In this document: piece by piece, positions 1 through 6,246 of the stretch
How positions within the stretch are numbered: the stretch's first letter is position 1
Layout: each line of letters opens with the position of its first letter
Source: Gemmatimonadota bacterium
Lineage (GTDB): Bacteria > Gemmatimonadota > Gemmatimonadetes > Longimicrobiales > RSA9
Assembly (NCBI GenBank): GCA_012027055.1
Contig: VEPF01000388.1
Coordinates: 1 to 7,807 of the forward strand
Reading direction: 5' to 3'
Length of the DNA stretch: 7,807 nt
Translations under genes and position numbers: made by a program
Notes under the pieces: model-generated
Seen by the model: the letters and a program-made list of their open reading frames with translations, nothing else
The model's database searches: none
What the model was told of the DNA's origin: nothing

Positions 1-1076
1 ATGTAGAGGGGCGCCCCTCCCCCGGCGAACCGCGCCGCCGCCACGGTGCTGTCGACGCTGCCGACGAACGTGCCGAGCGGCGAGCGCTGCAGCGGGAAGG
101 CTGCAGACGCCAAGACCTGGTACGCGGCCGGCTGCAGGGGCAGCTCGGGCAGGAATCCGGCCGGCGGGCGCGCGGGCTGCAGCACCAGCTCGGCGCGGGT
201 GATGCTCGTGGACCGCAGCGGTATCGTGCAGCCGACGCCGCAGGACACGACCGCAGCTCTCAGGTCCGGGCGGAAATGTAGGAAGCTCCTCCAGTTCGGC
301 AGCCCGGAGATGCGCGCCTCCCCGGCCACGAGGGCCGGCCGCGGCCGGTAGTCGAAGCGTGCCGCCGGCGCCTGCGACACCACCATGAACGTGGTGTCGG
401 GATGCCAGGCCGACCGGGCGTAAACCTTCAGGACCGGCCGGGCCGTGCGGATGCGCGCGGGCGCATCGAGCAGCGAGAGGAGTACCCCCCGCCGGGTATT
501 GGTGGTATCGCGCCAGGCCAGCAGAGTGGCACTGTCCACGGGCAGCACGATCGAGTCCGGACGCACGGGCGCAGTGCTGATCAGCGCACCGGGAGTGCCG
601 CCCGGCGTGCTCCAGGCCACTCCGGTCTGGCGGTTGTCCCAGTCGGCGACGGCCGCGTCCCACGGCTCGGCCACGGCGTGCAGCGCGACCCGGAAGCTCC
701 AGGTGCTGTCGTAGTCGGCCAGGGTGTCCACGTACAGCACCACTTCCCCGCGGAAGAACGTGGCCGCGCTGTCCGTGCGCGAGACGCCGGCCGAGTCCTT
801 GATGCCGATCGCGGTGGGGAGATCGAAGCGGGCCCAGCCGCGGGCGTTCAGGACGCCCTCGAAGTCACGGGCCAGCAGCATGAAACCCGCCTGGTCCACC
901 TCGCCGTACGTGAAGGCCGTGTCCTGCAGCAGGTATTGCTCCGGTTCCAGCACCAGCTCGAAGCTGCGCAGGGCCTGGGCCGGGAGCAGCTCGCGGCCCA
1001 CGTCGAGCGGCTCCTCCTCGCCGCAGGCGGCCAGGAGCAGAGGGACCAGTAGCCAGGCGCCGCGCGGCCGTCTCAT
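1..1076 (-). CDS. Predicted lipoprotein with DNRLRE-like sequence (3' end beyond the window)
   Basis: This frame is open from the ATG at 1076 to the left edge: 358 codons with no stop, so the C-terminus is missing. The N-terminus is a lipoprotein signal: MRRPRG, a hydrophobic stretch (residues 7-17) and a lipobox LLAAC with Cys18 as the lipidation site. Residue 19 is Gly rather than Asp, so outer-membrane sorting is plausible. Residues about 34-160 are beta-rich and carry the pattern EPWDAAVADWDNRQTGVAW (W139, W146, W155), which resembles the conserved Trp/Asn signature of DNRLRE-type secreted modules. A second similar half may start near 257 (LPNWRSFLHFRPDL, then ITRAELVLQP), and a C279-x3-C283 pair could form a disulfide. 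It is the last visible gene of the alr-cdd operon and its start overlaps the cdd stop as ATGA. The lipoprotein call is strong. The domain match is by eye and function is unknown. Confidence 0.8.
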   Translation of the reverse strand, partial: MRRPRGAWLLVPLLLAACGEEEPLDVGRELLPAQALRSFELVLEPEQYLLQDTAFTYGEVDQAGFMLLARDFEGVLNARGWARFDLPTAIGIKDSAGVSRTDSAATFFRGEVVLYVDTLADYDSTWSFRVALHAVAEPWDAAVADWDNRQTGVAWSTPGGTPGALISTAPVRPDSIVLPVDSATLLAWRDTTNTRRGVLLSLLDAPARIRTARPVLKVYARSAWHPDTTFMVVSQAPAARFDYRPRPALVAGEARISGLPNWRSFLHFRPDLRAAVVSCGVGCTIPLRSTSITRAELVLQPARPPAGFLPELPLQPAAYQVLASAAFPLQRSPLGTFVGSVDSTVAAARFAGGGAPLY

Positions 1077-1474
1077 GACCTGCCTCGCCCGGTCTCGAGC
1101 TCGAACCGGTGCGGGAGCAGCTGATCCAGCCGCCAGGTCGCGCGCTGGCCGGCGGGAGAAAGCGACAGGATCTCGAGCGCGGGGGCGAACTCCGCCAGCA
1201 CTTCCCGACAGGCGCCGCAGGGAGGCACGGGATCAGGCGCGTCGCTCACCAGCACCAGGCGCCGGAACGTGCGCTCGCCGGCCGCCACGGCGTTGCCGAT
1301 GGCCACCCGCTCCGCGCACATGGTCAGTCCGTACGAGGCGTTCTCCACGTTGCAGCCCCGATATACCGTCCCGCTCGCCCCTTCCAGCGCACAACCGACG
1401 CGGAAGGCCGAGTAGGGCGCATAGGCCTGCTGCTGCACCGCGAAGGCGAGCTGCGTCAACTGATCGTCAGTCAT
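1073..1474 (-). CDS. cdd: Cytidine deaminase
   Basis: This 133-residue protein has the length of the small homotetrameric zinc cytidine deaminases, which convert cytidine and deoxycytidine to uridine and deoxyuridine in the cytosolic pyrimidine salvage pathway. The catalytic signature is complete. MCAERVA gives zinc ligand Cys53 and proton-shuttling Glu55, and PCGACR gives Cys86 and Cys89, the other two ligands. Substrate-binding motifs are also present: YSAFRVGCAL (21-30) and GCNVENASYG (40-49). The ATG at 1474 overlaps the alr stop (ATGA), and a GGGAG ribosome site lies 5 bases upstream, so the start is well fixed. The stop overlaps the start of the downstream lipoprotein gene in the same way, so translation is probably coupled across all three genes. 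The protein looks intact. The longer reading frame continuing upstream to 2263 is out of frame with alr and is not part of this gene. Confidence 0.97.
   Translation of the reverse strand: MTDDQLTQLAFAVQQQAYAPYSAFRVGCALEGASGTVYRGCNVENASYGLTMCAERVAIGNAVAAGERTFRRLVLVSDAPDPVPPCGACREVLAEFAPALEILSLSPAGQRATWRLDQLLPHRFELETGRGRS
1083..1086 (-). promoter_or_regulatory. Ribosome binding site of the lipoprotein gene
   Basis: GAGG on the minus strand lies 6 bases before the ATG at 1076. It sits inside the last codons of cdd and supports this start together with the ATGA overlap. The lipobox directly downstream gives independent support for the start. Confidence 0.6.
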
Positions 1475-2604
1475 TCGTGCTCCCGCTCCAGCCGCGCCAG
1501 GCGCGGCGTGAAGCCGGTCAGGATTTCGTAGCTGATCGTGCCCGCGGCCTCCGCCAGCTCGGCCACGGTGATGCGCTCGGACCCGCTCTGCCCGATGATC
1601 GTGGCGACGTCTCCGACCGCCACTTCCGCCAGACCGGTAATGTCTACCACCGTCATGTCCATTGAGATCCGGCCGATCATCGGGACTCGCCGTCCGTGCA
1701 CCAGCAGCTGCCCCTGGTTGCCCAGGCACCTGGGCAGGCCGTCGCCGTAGCCGATCGCCACCGTGGCCCACCGCGCCCAGCCCCTCGACACGTGGGTGGC
1801 GCCATACCCCGCCGCGGTGCCCGGCGGCGCCTCCCGCGCCAGCGCGGTGCGCGCCTGCACCGCCACGACTCCCTCCGGTTCCACGCAGGCGACGCCCGGT
1901 TCCGCCGGCTGGCCGCCGTAGAGGAAAATCCCGGGGCGCACCAGGTCGCCGGCGAATTCGGGCCAGCGGACGGCCGCGGCGCTGTTCGCCGCGTGGACGA
2001 TCAGCTGGTCGCGCACGACCGGCAGCCGCGCCAGCGCGTCCTGGAAACGAGCCCACTGCTCGGCCGTGGCCGCGCGGTCGGCCGAGTCCGAGCTGTGGAA
2101 GTGGGTGTAGACGCCGCTCCAGCGCACCACGTCGCCGGCCCGTGCCACGAGCTCCGGCGCCCAGTTCAGGCACTCGCGCCAGTCGAAGCCTTCCCGGCCC
2201 ATGCCGGTGTCGATCGCCACGTGGAACGAGAGCCCCGGGCGGGCGCGTCCCGCCTCCGCCCACCGCGCTACGGCCTCCAGGTCTGACACCGTGGCCGTGA
2301 GCCCGTGGGCCGCGGCCCGGGCGACGTCCTGCGGCGGCATCGGGCTGAACACGATGACTTCGCGGCTGACGCCCAGTTCCCGAAGCTCGATCCCCTCGGC
2401 GGTCGTGGCCACGCCGTAACCGGCCGGCGCGAGCGGCTCGAGCGCGCCCACCACGGCGCCGACGCCCAATCCGTAGGCGTCGGCCTTGACCATGGGCAGC
2501 ACGCCGACGTTCGGGCCGGCGCGCCGCCGCACCAGCTGGAAATTGCGGCGCAGGGCCTCCAGCTCGACCTCGATCCAGGCCCGGTATCGCGTCGGATCGT
2601 TCAT
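1471..2604 (-). CDS. alr: Alanine racemase
   Basis: This 377-residue fold-type III PLP enzyme interconverts L- and D-alanine and supplies D-Ala for peptidoglycan. The PLP Schiff-base lysine is K40 in MVKADAYGLG. The second catalytic base is Tyr267 in AAGYGATH. Other family landmarks are in order: IDTGMGREGF (131-140), GVYTHFHSSD (164-173), HAANSAA (204-210), VRPGIFLYGG (222-231), AIGYGDGLPR (283-292), GRISMDMTVVDIT (311-323) and ISYEILTG (357-364). The length is normal. I chose the ATG at 2604 because it places Lys40 where Bacillus Alr has Lys39, and because the predicted transcript starts near 2664, downstream of the only longer in-frame candidate (GTG 2691). No good ribosome site precedes it. 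alr heads an operon with cdd (4-base overlap) and is divergent from mazG. Confidence 0.97.
   Translation of the reverse strand: MNDPTRYRAWIEVELEALRRNFQLVRRRAGPNVGVLPMVKADAYGLGVGAVVGALEPLAPAGYGVATTAEGIELRELGVSREVIVFSPMPPQDVARAAAHGLTATVSDLEAVARWAEAGRARPGLSFHVAIDTGMGREGFDWRECLNWAPELVARAGDVVRWSGVYTHFHSSDSADRAATAEQWARFQDALARLPVVRDQLIVHAANSAAAVRWPEFAGDLVRPGIFLYGGQPAEPGVACVEPEGVVAVQARTALAREAPPGTAAGYGATHVSRGWARWATVAIGYGDGLPRCLGNQGQLLVHGRRVPMIGRISMDMTVVDITGLAEVAVGDVATIIGQSGSERITVAELAEAAGTISYEILTGFTPRLARLEREHE
1480..1484 (-). promoter_or_regulatory. Ribosome binding site of cdd
   Basis: GGGAG on the minus strand lies 5 bases before the cdd ATG at 1474, within the last codons of alr. It is the best Shine-Dalgarno match I found before any gene here, and it decides the cdd start within a much longer open frame. 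Confidence 0.65.
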
Positions 2605-2615
2605 GAGCTCACGGC

Positions 2616-2632
2616 GGCGGCCCCGCGCCGCC
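2616..2632 (-). other. GC hairpin in the alr leader
   Basis: A perfect 6-base stem (GGCGGC/GCCGCC) with a 5-base loop ends 11 bases before the alr ATG. It lies inside the roughly 60-base leader predicted from the promoter. It could restrict ribosome access, but in DNA this GC-rich such a stem can arise by chance. No riboswitch-like architecture is visible. Confidence 0.3.
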
Positions 2633-2670
2633 CGGTACAGCCCGGACGGAACCGGCTGCAAAGACCGGTG

Positions 2671-2699
2671 AGTATAGACCTGCCCCGGCACCGTTGCAA
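2671..2699 (-). promoter_or_regulatory. Sigma70-type promoter of the alr-cdd-lipoprotein operon
   Basis: On the minus strand TTGCAA (2699-2694, four of six bases match TTGACA) is followed by a 17-base spacer and TATACT (2676-2671, five of six match TATAAT). The TATACT box is one of the few AT-rich spots in the region. Transcription would begin near 2664 and give a leader of about 60 bases before the alr ATG. This is the only strong promoter-like pair I see for the three-gene operon. Confidence 0.6.
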
Positions 2700-2722
2700 G
2701 CTGTGGGACAAGCGGTTATGCA
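2694..2722 (+). promoter_or_regulatory. Possible mazG promoter sharing the palindromic TTGCAA
   Basis: TTGCAA (2694-2699) is its own reverse complement, so the -35 box of the alr promoter reads identically toward mazG. Seventeen bases later is TATGCA (2717-2722), a weak -10 with three of six matches. If it is used, transcription would start around 2729, on the mazG ATG itself, giving a leaderless message. The absence of any Shine-Dalgarno sequence before that ATG agrees with this. The weak -10 keeps confidence low. Confidence 0.3.
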
Positions 2723-2728
2723 TGCTCC

Positions 2729-3532
2729 ATGAACGAGCTGATGCCCACCCCGCCGAGCCCGGTACTGGACCGCGTGCTCGACCTGGTCCGCTTCCTCCGG
2801 CAGCGTTGCGAGTGGGATGCAGCACAGACCCCGGAGACCCTGGTGCCGTACCTGCTCGAGGAGGCCAACGAGGTGGCCGATTCGATCGGACACGGCAGCG
2901 ATGGGCAACTGCAGGGCGAGCTGGGGGACCTCCTGCTCAACGTGGCCTTCCAGCTGGTGCTCGCCGAAGAACGGGGAGCGTTCACCGCCGAGGACGCAGT
3001 GCGTACGCTCGAGGCCAAGATGCGGCGTCGCCACCCGCACCTGTATGGTGGCAAGCGGGAGGACTGGGAGCTGCTGAAGGCGCGGGAGCGGGCGGAGCAC
3101 GCTGCGGCGCCGGCGGAATCCTCCGTGCTGGCCGGGTTGGCGCGGGGGTTGGATCCGCTCTCCCGGGCGCATCGGATTCAGGAGCGGGTGGCCACGGTCG
3201 GCTTCGACTGGCCGAGCGCGCAGGGGGCCTTCGAGAAGGTCGCGGAAGAGATGGAGGAGGTGCGGCAGGCCCTGGCGGAAGAACCCTCACCGGCCCTTGA
3301 GGAAGAGCTGGGGGACCTGCTGTTCGCGGTGGTCAACCTGGCGCGGCTCTCCGGGGCGCACGCCATGCGGGCGCTGGCGGCGGCGAACCGCAAGTTCGTG
3401 GATCGCTTCGAACAGCTGGAGCGGCTGGCCCCCGCGCGGGGCCTGGTGCTGGGCGAGGCCAGCCTGGAGGAACTGGACGCGCTCTGGGATGAGGTGAAAC
3501 GGCGCGGACCGGCGGCGGGCGACGTCGCCTGA
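2729..3532 (+). CDS. mazG: Nucleoside triphosphate pyrophosphohydrolase MazG
   Basis: This 267-residue protein is close to the 263 residues of E. coli MazG. The family hydrolyses NTPs and dNTPs to the monophosphate plus pyrophosphate; it cleans the nucleotide pool and can affect ppGpp levels. Two MazG domains are visible. The N-terminal one has CEWDAAQTPETLVPYLLEEA (27-46), the metal-binding EExxE (E44, E45, E48), ELGD (64-67) and RRHPHLYGG (100-108). The linker DWELLKARERAE (112-123) is typical. The C-terminal domain has EEMEE (173-177) and ELGD (193-196), so both sets of acidic ligands are intact. The usual CPWD at the N-terminal motif is CEWD here, a small deviation. The ATG at 2729 gives the expected distance to the first motif but has no ribosome site. 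The gene is divergent from alr and convergent with asnS. Confidence 0.95.
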   Translation: MNELMPTPPSPVLDRVLDLVRFLRQRCEWDAAQTPETLVPYLLEEANEVADSIGHGSDGQLQGELGDLLLNVAFQLVLAEERGAFTAEDAVRTLEAKMRRRHPHLYGGKREDWELLKARERAEHAAAPAESSVLAGLARGLDPLSRAHRIQERVATVGFDWPSAQGAFEKVAEEMEEVRQALAEEPSPALEEELGDLLFAVVNLARLSGAHAMRALAAANRKFVDRFEQLERLAPARGLVLGEASLEELDALWDEVKRRGPAAGDVA

Positions 3533-3538
3533 AGCAGC

Positions 3539-3569
3539 GCGGCACGCCCGGAAGGAACGGGCGCGCCGC
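3539..3569. terminator. Hairpin between convergent mazG and asnS
   Basis: Inverted repeat: GCGGC (3539-3543) pairs with GCCGC (3565-3569), an A/C mismatch follows, then CGCCCG (3545-3550) pairs with CGGGCG (3558-3563) around the loop GAAGGAA. It begins 6 bases after the mazG stop and lies 22 bases beyond the asnS stop, so it could serve both transcripts. Neither side has a T-tract, so it is not a classic intrinsic terminator. It may block RNA polymerase together with Rho or protect the 3' ends. Confidence 0.5.
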
Positions 3570-3591
3570 ACCTGCCTGCCGCCGTTCCGCG

Positions 3592-4887
3592 CTACGGGTA
3601 GATGCGGGTGAGCATGCGCGGGAACGGGATCAGCTCCCGGATGTGTGGCCGCCCGGTGATCCAGGCCACGGTGCGCTCGACGCCCAGGCCGAAGCCGGAG
3701 TGCGGGAACGTGCCGTAGCGGCGAAGATCGAGGTACCAGCCGTAGGCCGCTTCCGGCAGGTTCTCGGCCCGGATGCGGCGCAGCAGCCGGTCGTAATCAT
3801 CCTCGCGCTGGCTGCCGCCGATGATCTCACCATAGCCTTCCGGGGCGAGCAGGTCATCGCACAGCACCGTGCGCGGGTCGGCCGGGTTCTCCTTCATGTA
3901 GAACGCCTTGGCTTCGCGCGGATAGTTCATCACGAAGAGCGGGCGGTCGTAGTCGGAGGCCAGCACGGTCTCATCGGGGGCACCCAGGTCCGCGCCCCAC
4001 TCGATCTCGTGTCCCCTGGCCTGCAGCACGCGGATGGCTTCCGCATATTCGATGCGCGGGAAGGGCGGAGCGACGCGCTCGAGCGGGGCGGTGTCGCGCT
4101 CGAGGATGGCCAGCTCGTCACGACAGCGCGCCAGCGCGCGTTCCACGATGTAGGAGACGAAGTCCTCCTGCAGCCGCATGTTGTCGGCGGAGTCGTTCCA
4201 GGCGACTTCCGGCTCGACCATCCAGAACTCGGTGAGGTGGCGGCGGGTCTTGGATTTCTCGGCCCGGAACGTGGGCCCGAAGCAGTAGACCTTGCCGAGT
4301 GCGGCGGCGGCGGCCTCGGCGTAGAGCTGGCCGGTCTGGGTGAGATAGGCACGCTCGTCGAAGTAGTCGACCTCGAACAGCCCGGCGCCGCCCTCGCCAA
4401 TGGCGGCGGTGAGGATCGGGGTGTCGATGCGCACGAACTCGCGCTGGTAGAAGAAGTCGTGGATCGCCTGCTCGACTTCGTTGCGCACGCGCATGATGGC
4501 CCGCTGCTGCGAGGACCGCAGCCACAGGTGCCGGTTGTCGAGCAGGAAGTCGACGCCGTGTTCCTTCGGCTGGATGGGGTACTCGGCGCTGGGTCCGATC
4601 AGGACGAGGTCCTGCACGGCGAGCTCGTAGCCGCCGGGCGCGCGGGCATCGGCGCGCACCGAGCCGGTCACGGCCACGCTCGATTCCTGCGTCAGCGCGC
4701 CGCACAGCTCCCACGCTGCGGGGGGCACCTGTTTCTGGACGACCACACACTGTACGATGCCGGTGCCGTCCCGCACCACGACGAACGCGACCTTGCCGTG
4801 GGTGCGGGTGGTCTGGACCCAACCGCGCACGGTGACACTGGCGCCGTCGTGACGGCCGAGCTGACGAACCTCTGTGGCGATGGACAT
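3592..4887 (-). CDS. asnS: Asparaginyl-tRNA synthetase
   Basis: This 431-residue class IIb synthetase attaches asparagine to tRNA-Asn. It closely resembles the 430-residue Bacillus-type AsnRS over its whole length. An N-terminal OB fold for the anticodon (about 17-100, VTVRGWVQTTRTHGKVAFVV) is followed by KEHGVDFLLDNRHLWLRS (108-125). The catalytic domain has motif 1 ending IDTPILT (154-160, Pro157), the amino-acid pocket segment YLTQTGQLYAEAA (181-193), motif 2 from FRAEKSKTRRH (207-217) to EFWMVEPE (220-227), and motif 3 GFGLGVERTVAWITG (398-412). The C-terminus PFPRMLTRIYP is typical. This is AsnRS rather than AspRS by overall pattern, so Asn-tRNA can probably be made directly. I prefer the ATG at 4887 because it matches the family length; a GTG at 4917 would add 10 residues with no homology. 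The gene is divergent from the propeller gene and convergent with mazG. Confidence 0.97.
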   Translation of the reverse strand: MSIATEVRQLGRHDGASVTVRGWVQTTRTHGKVAFVVVRDGTGIVQCVVVQKQVPPAAWELCGALTQESSVAVTGSVRADARAPGGYELAVQDLVLIGPSAEYPIQPKEHGVDFLLDNRHLWLRSSQQRAIMRVRNEVEQAIHDFFYQREFVRIDTPILTAAIGEGGAGLFEVDYFDERAYLTQTGQLYAEAAAAALGKVYCFGPTFRAEKSKTRRHLTEFWMVEPEVAWNDSADNMRLQEDFVSYIVERALARCRDELAILERDTAPLERVAPPFPRIEYAEAIRVLQARGHEIEWGADLGAPDETVLASDYDRPLFVMNYPREAKAFYMKENPADPRTVLCDDLLAPEGYGEIIGGSQREDDYDRLLRRIRAENLPEAAYGWYLDLRRYGTFPHSGFGLGVERTVAWITGRPHIRELIPFPRMLTRIYP

Positions 4888-4938
4888 GAAACCGAAGCCG
4901 ATCTGGTGAGCACCCACGCTGCGTTTCGAAGGCTCGGC

Positions 4939-4967
4939 AACCTACCCGCGAGGGTGCGGGGTGTCAA
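4939..4967 (-). promoter_or_regulatory. Sigma70-type promoter of asnS
   Basis: On the minus strand a perfect consensus TTGACA (4967-4962) is followed by exactly 17 bases and TAGGTT (4944-4939), a -10 of the TAnnnT kind seen in GC-rich genomes. Transcription would start near 4932, leaving a leader of about 45 bases before the ATG at 4887. The -35 box overlaps codons 3-5 of the divergent propeller gene and its GTG lies in the spacer, so polymerase binding here could interfere with transcription of that gene. Confidence 0.6.
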
Positions 4968-6246
4968 TTCGCTGGCTGCGCTGCTGCTGGCGCTGTACAC
5001 GGGTGCCGGCTGCCTGATCCGGCCGCCTCGCACCATCCATCACGTTTCGCCCGGGAGCTGGCCGGCCACCCAGGGAAGCGCGCAGCGCGCGCCCTTCCGC
5101 ACCGAGACCGCGCCCGAGGCCCGGCCGCCGATGGTGTGGGACGAAGCCACGGAGCGAGGCATGGTGACGACGCCCATCGTGCACGGCGATCTCCTCATCC
5201 TGGGCAGCTCCGGGCGGGTGCTGACCACGGCGGCGGCGCCAACGGGCCACGAGTACTGGCACCGGCGCTTCAACGGCCCGGTGGTCGGCAGCCCGCTCCG
5301 CACCGGCGACACCGTGCTGGTGGCGCTCGCGTCGCGGGATGGGCGGGTGTACGCGTACACGCTCGCCCGCGGCCGCAAAGTGTGGCTGCGGCGGCTGCAT
5401 GCGCCCATCACCTCGGAGCCGGTGCTGGACGCGGGCCGGATCTACGCCGGTACCCTGCGGAGCGAGCTGTACGCGCTCGAAACACGCAATGGCGGGATTA
5501 TTTGGCGGATCCGCTCCGCGGGCGCGCCGGCCGGGGCCCCGGTCCTCCACGAGGGGGCCCTGCTGCTCACGACCGCGCACGACACGCTGATGCGCGTGGA
5601 CGCGGACAAAGGGATCGTGGCTGCGGTCGCGCCGCTGCCGGGTACGGCCACCGCTTCGCCCGCGCTCGACGGGCAGCGCTTGCTGGTGCCAGTGCACCCG
5701 CGCGGGATCGCCAGCTACGATGCCCGCACGCTGGCCCTGCTCCGGCTGGACACGCTCGACGCGCCGGTGCTGGCGGCTCCGGCCATCGCGGAAGATGGGA
5801 GCGCCTACCTCTGGACCCGCGATGGCACCCTCTGGCGCCTCAGCGGGGGCGCACCGGAGCGCCTGGCCGCGCTGGGCGGGGCGGCGCGGGAATCACTGAC
5901 GCTGGTCCGGAACGGCGTGCTGGTGGGTCTGCTGGACGGGACGCTCGTGCTGCTGCGGCGGGATGGCAGGGAGGTATGGCGCCAGACCTTCCGCGGATCG
6001 TTGCGCGCCCCCGTCGCCCTGGCGGGTGGGGCGATCTACGTGGCGCTGCTCACCGGCCGGCTGCTGACGCTGCAATGCTCCGGATCCGCGCCCTGCCCCT
6101 TCTGCTCCTGCTGCTGCCCGGCGCCGCCCTGGCGCAGGACGAGCCGCACAGTACTCCCGGTCCGACCGCCAGTACCTGGAGCACGCTCCGCATCTCCAAG
6201 TGGACCACGCTGGCCGCTACGCTCGCGGCGGCGGGGTACGGCGTGA
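4954..6246 (+). CDS. PQQ-like (BamB-like) beta-propeller, predicted lipoprotein
   Basis: The body of this 430-codon frame is a chain of PQQ/BamB-type blades. Repeated patterns are TTPIVHGDLLILGSSGRV (72-89), GSPLRTGDTVLVALASRDGR (112-131), SEPVLDAGRIYAGTLRSELY (154-173), APVLHEGALLLTTA (195-208) and APVALAGGAIYVALLTGRLL (352-371), linked by strands of the type GREVWRQTF. The N-terminus MRGVNS plus a hydrophobic run to YTGAGC suggests a lipoprotein with Cys20; the -3 residue is Gly, so the lipobox is weak. GTG 4954 is my choice of start; GTG 4906 would add 16 residues, and neither has a convincing ribosome site. Propellers like this act as extracytoplasmic scaffolds, but a BamB role is not shown, and no PQQ enzyme residues are claimed. 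Residues 375-430 lie in another frame of the next gene and look non-native: codon 375 is TGC at 6076, where a TGA would end the protein at 374 residues with an ATGA overlap. Confidence 0.8.
   Translation: MRGVNSLAALLLALYTGAGCLIRPPRTIHHVSPGSWPATQGSAQRAPFRTETAPEARPPMVWDEATERGMVTTPIVHGDLLILGSSGRVLTTAAAPTGHEYWHRRFNGPVVGSPLRTGDTVLVALASRDGRVYAYTLARGRKVWLRRLHAPITSEPVLDAGRIYAGTLRSELYALETRNGGIIWRIRSAGAPAGAPVLHEGALLLTTAHDTLMRVDADKGIVAAVAPLPGTATASPALDGQRLLVPVHPRGIASYDARTLALLRLDTLDAPVLAAPAIAEDGSAYLWTRDGTLWRLSGGAPERLAALGGAARESLTLVRNGVLVGLLDGTLVLLRRDGREVWRQTFRGSLRAPVALAGGAIYVALLTGRLLTLQCSGSAPCPFCSCCCPAPPWRRTSRTVLPVRPPVPGARSASPSGPRWPLRSRRRGTA

Noticed and set aside
402..1665. Plus-strand open frames across the lipoprotein and cdd
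   Set aside because: Compositional shadows: no start context, no domain, and they overlap well supported minus-strand genes.
1475..2263. Minus-strand frame upstream of and continuous with cdd
   Set aside because: It overlaps alr in another frame, reads as Gly/Arg/Ala-rich noise, and the cdd start has its own ribosome site and correct length.
3643..4953. Long open plus-strand frame antisense to asnS, continuous with the propeller gene
   Set aside because: asnS has full family motifs on the other strand; the antisense translation has no recognisable domain. Long antisense frames are expected in GC-rich DNA.
5136..6074. Plus-strand frame continuous with the small envelope gene
   Set aside because: It lies inside the propeller coding region and is low-complexity; the signal peptide at 6075 marks the true start.
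6076..6130. Cys-rich cluster at the end of the propeller frame as a metal site
   Set aside because: The Cys codons are the Leu codons of the next gene's signal peptide read one base out of frame, so the cluster is a frame artefact.
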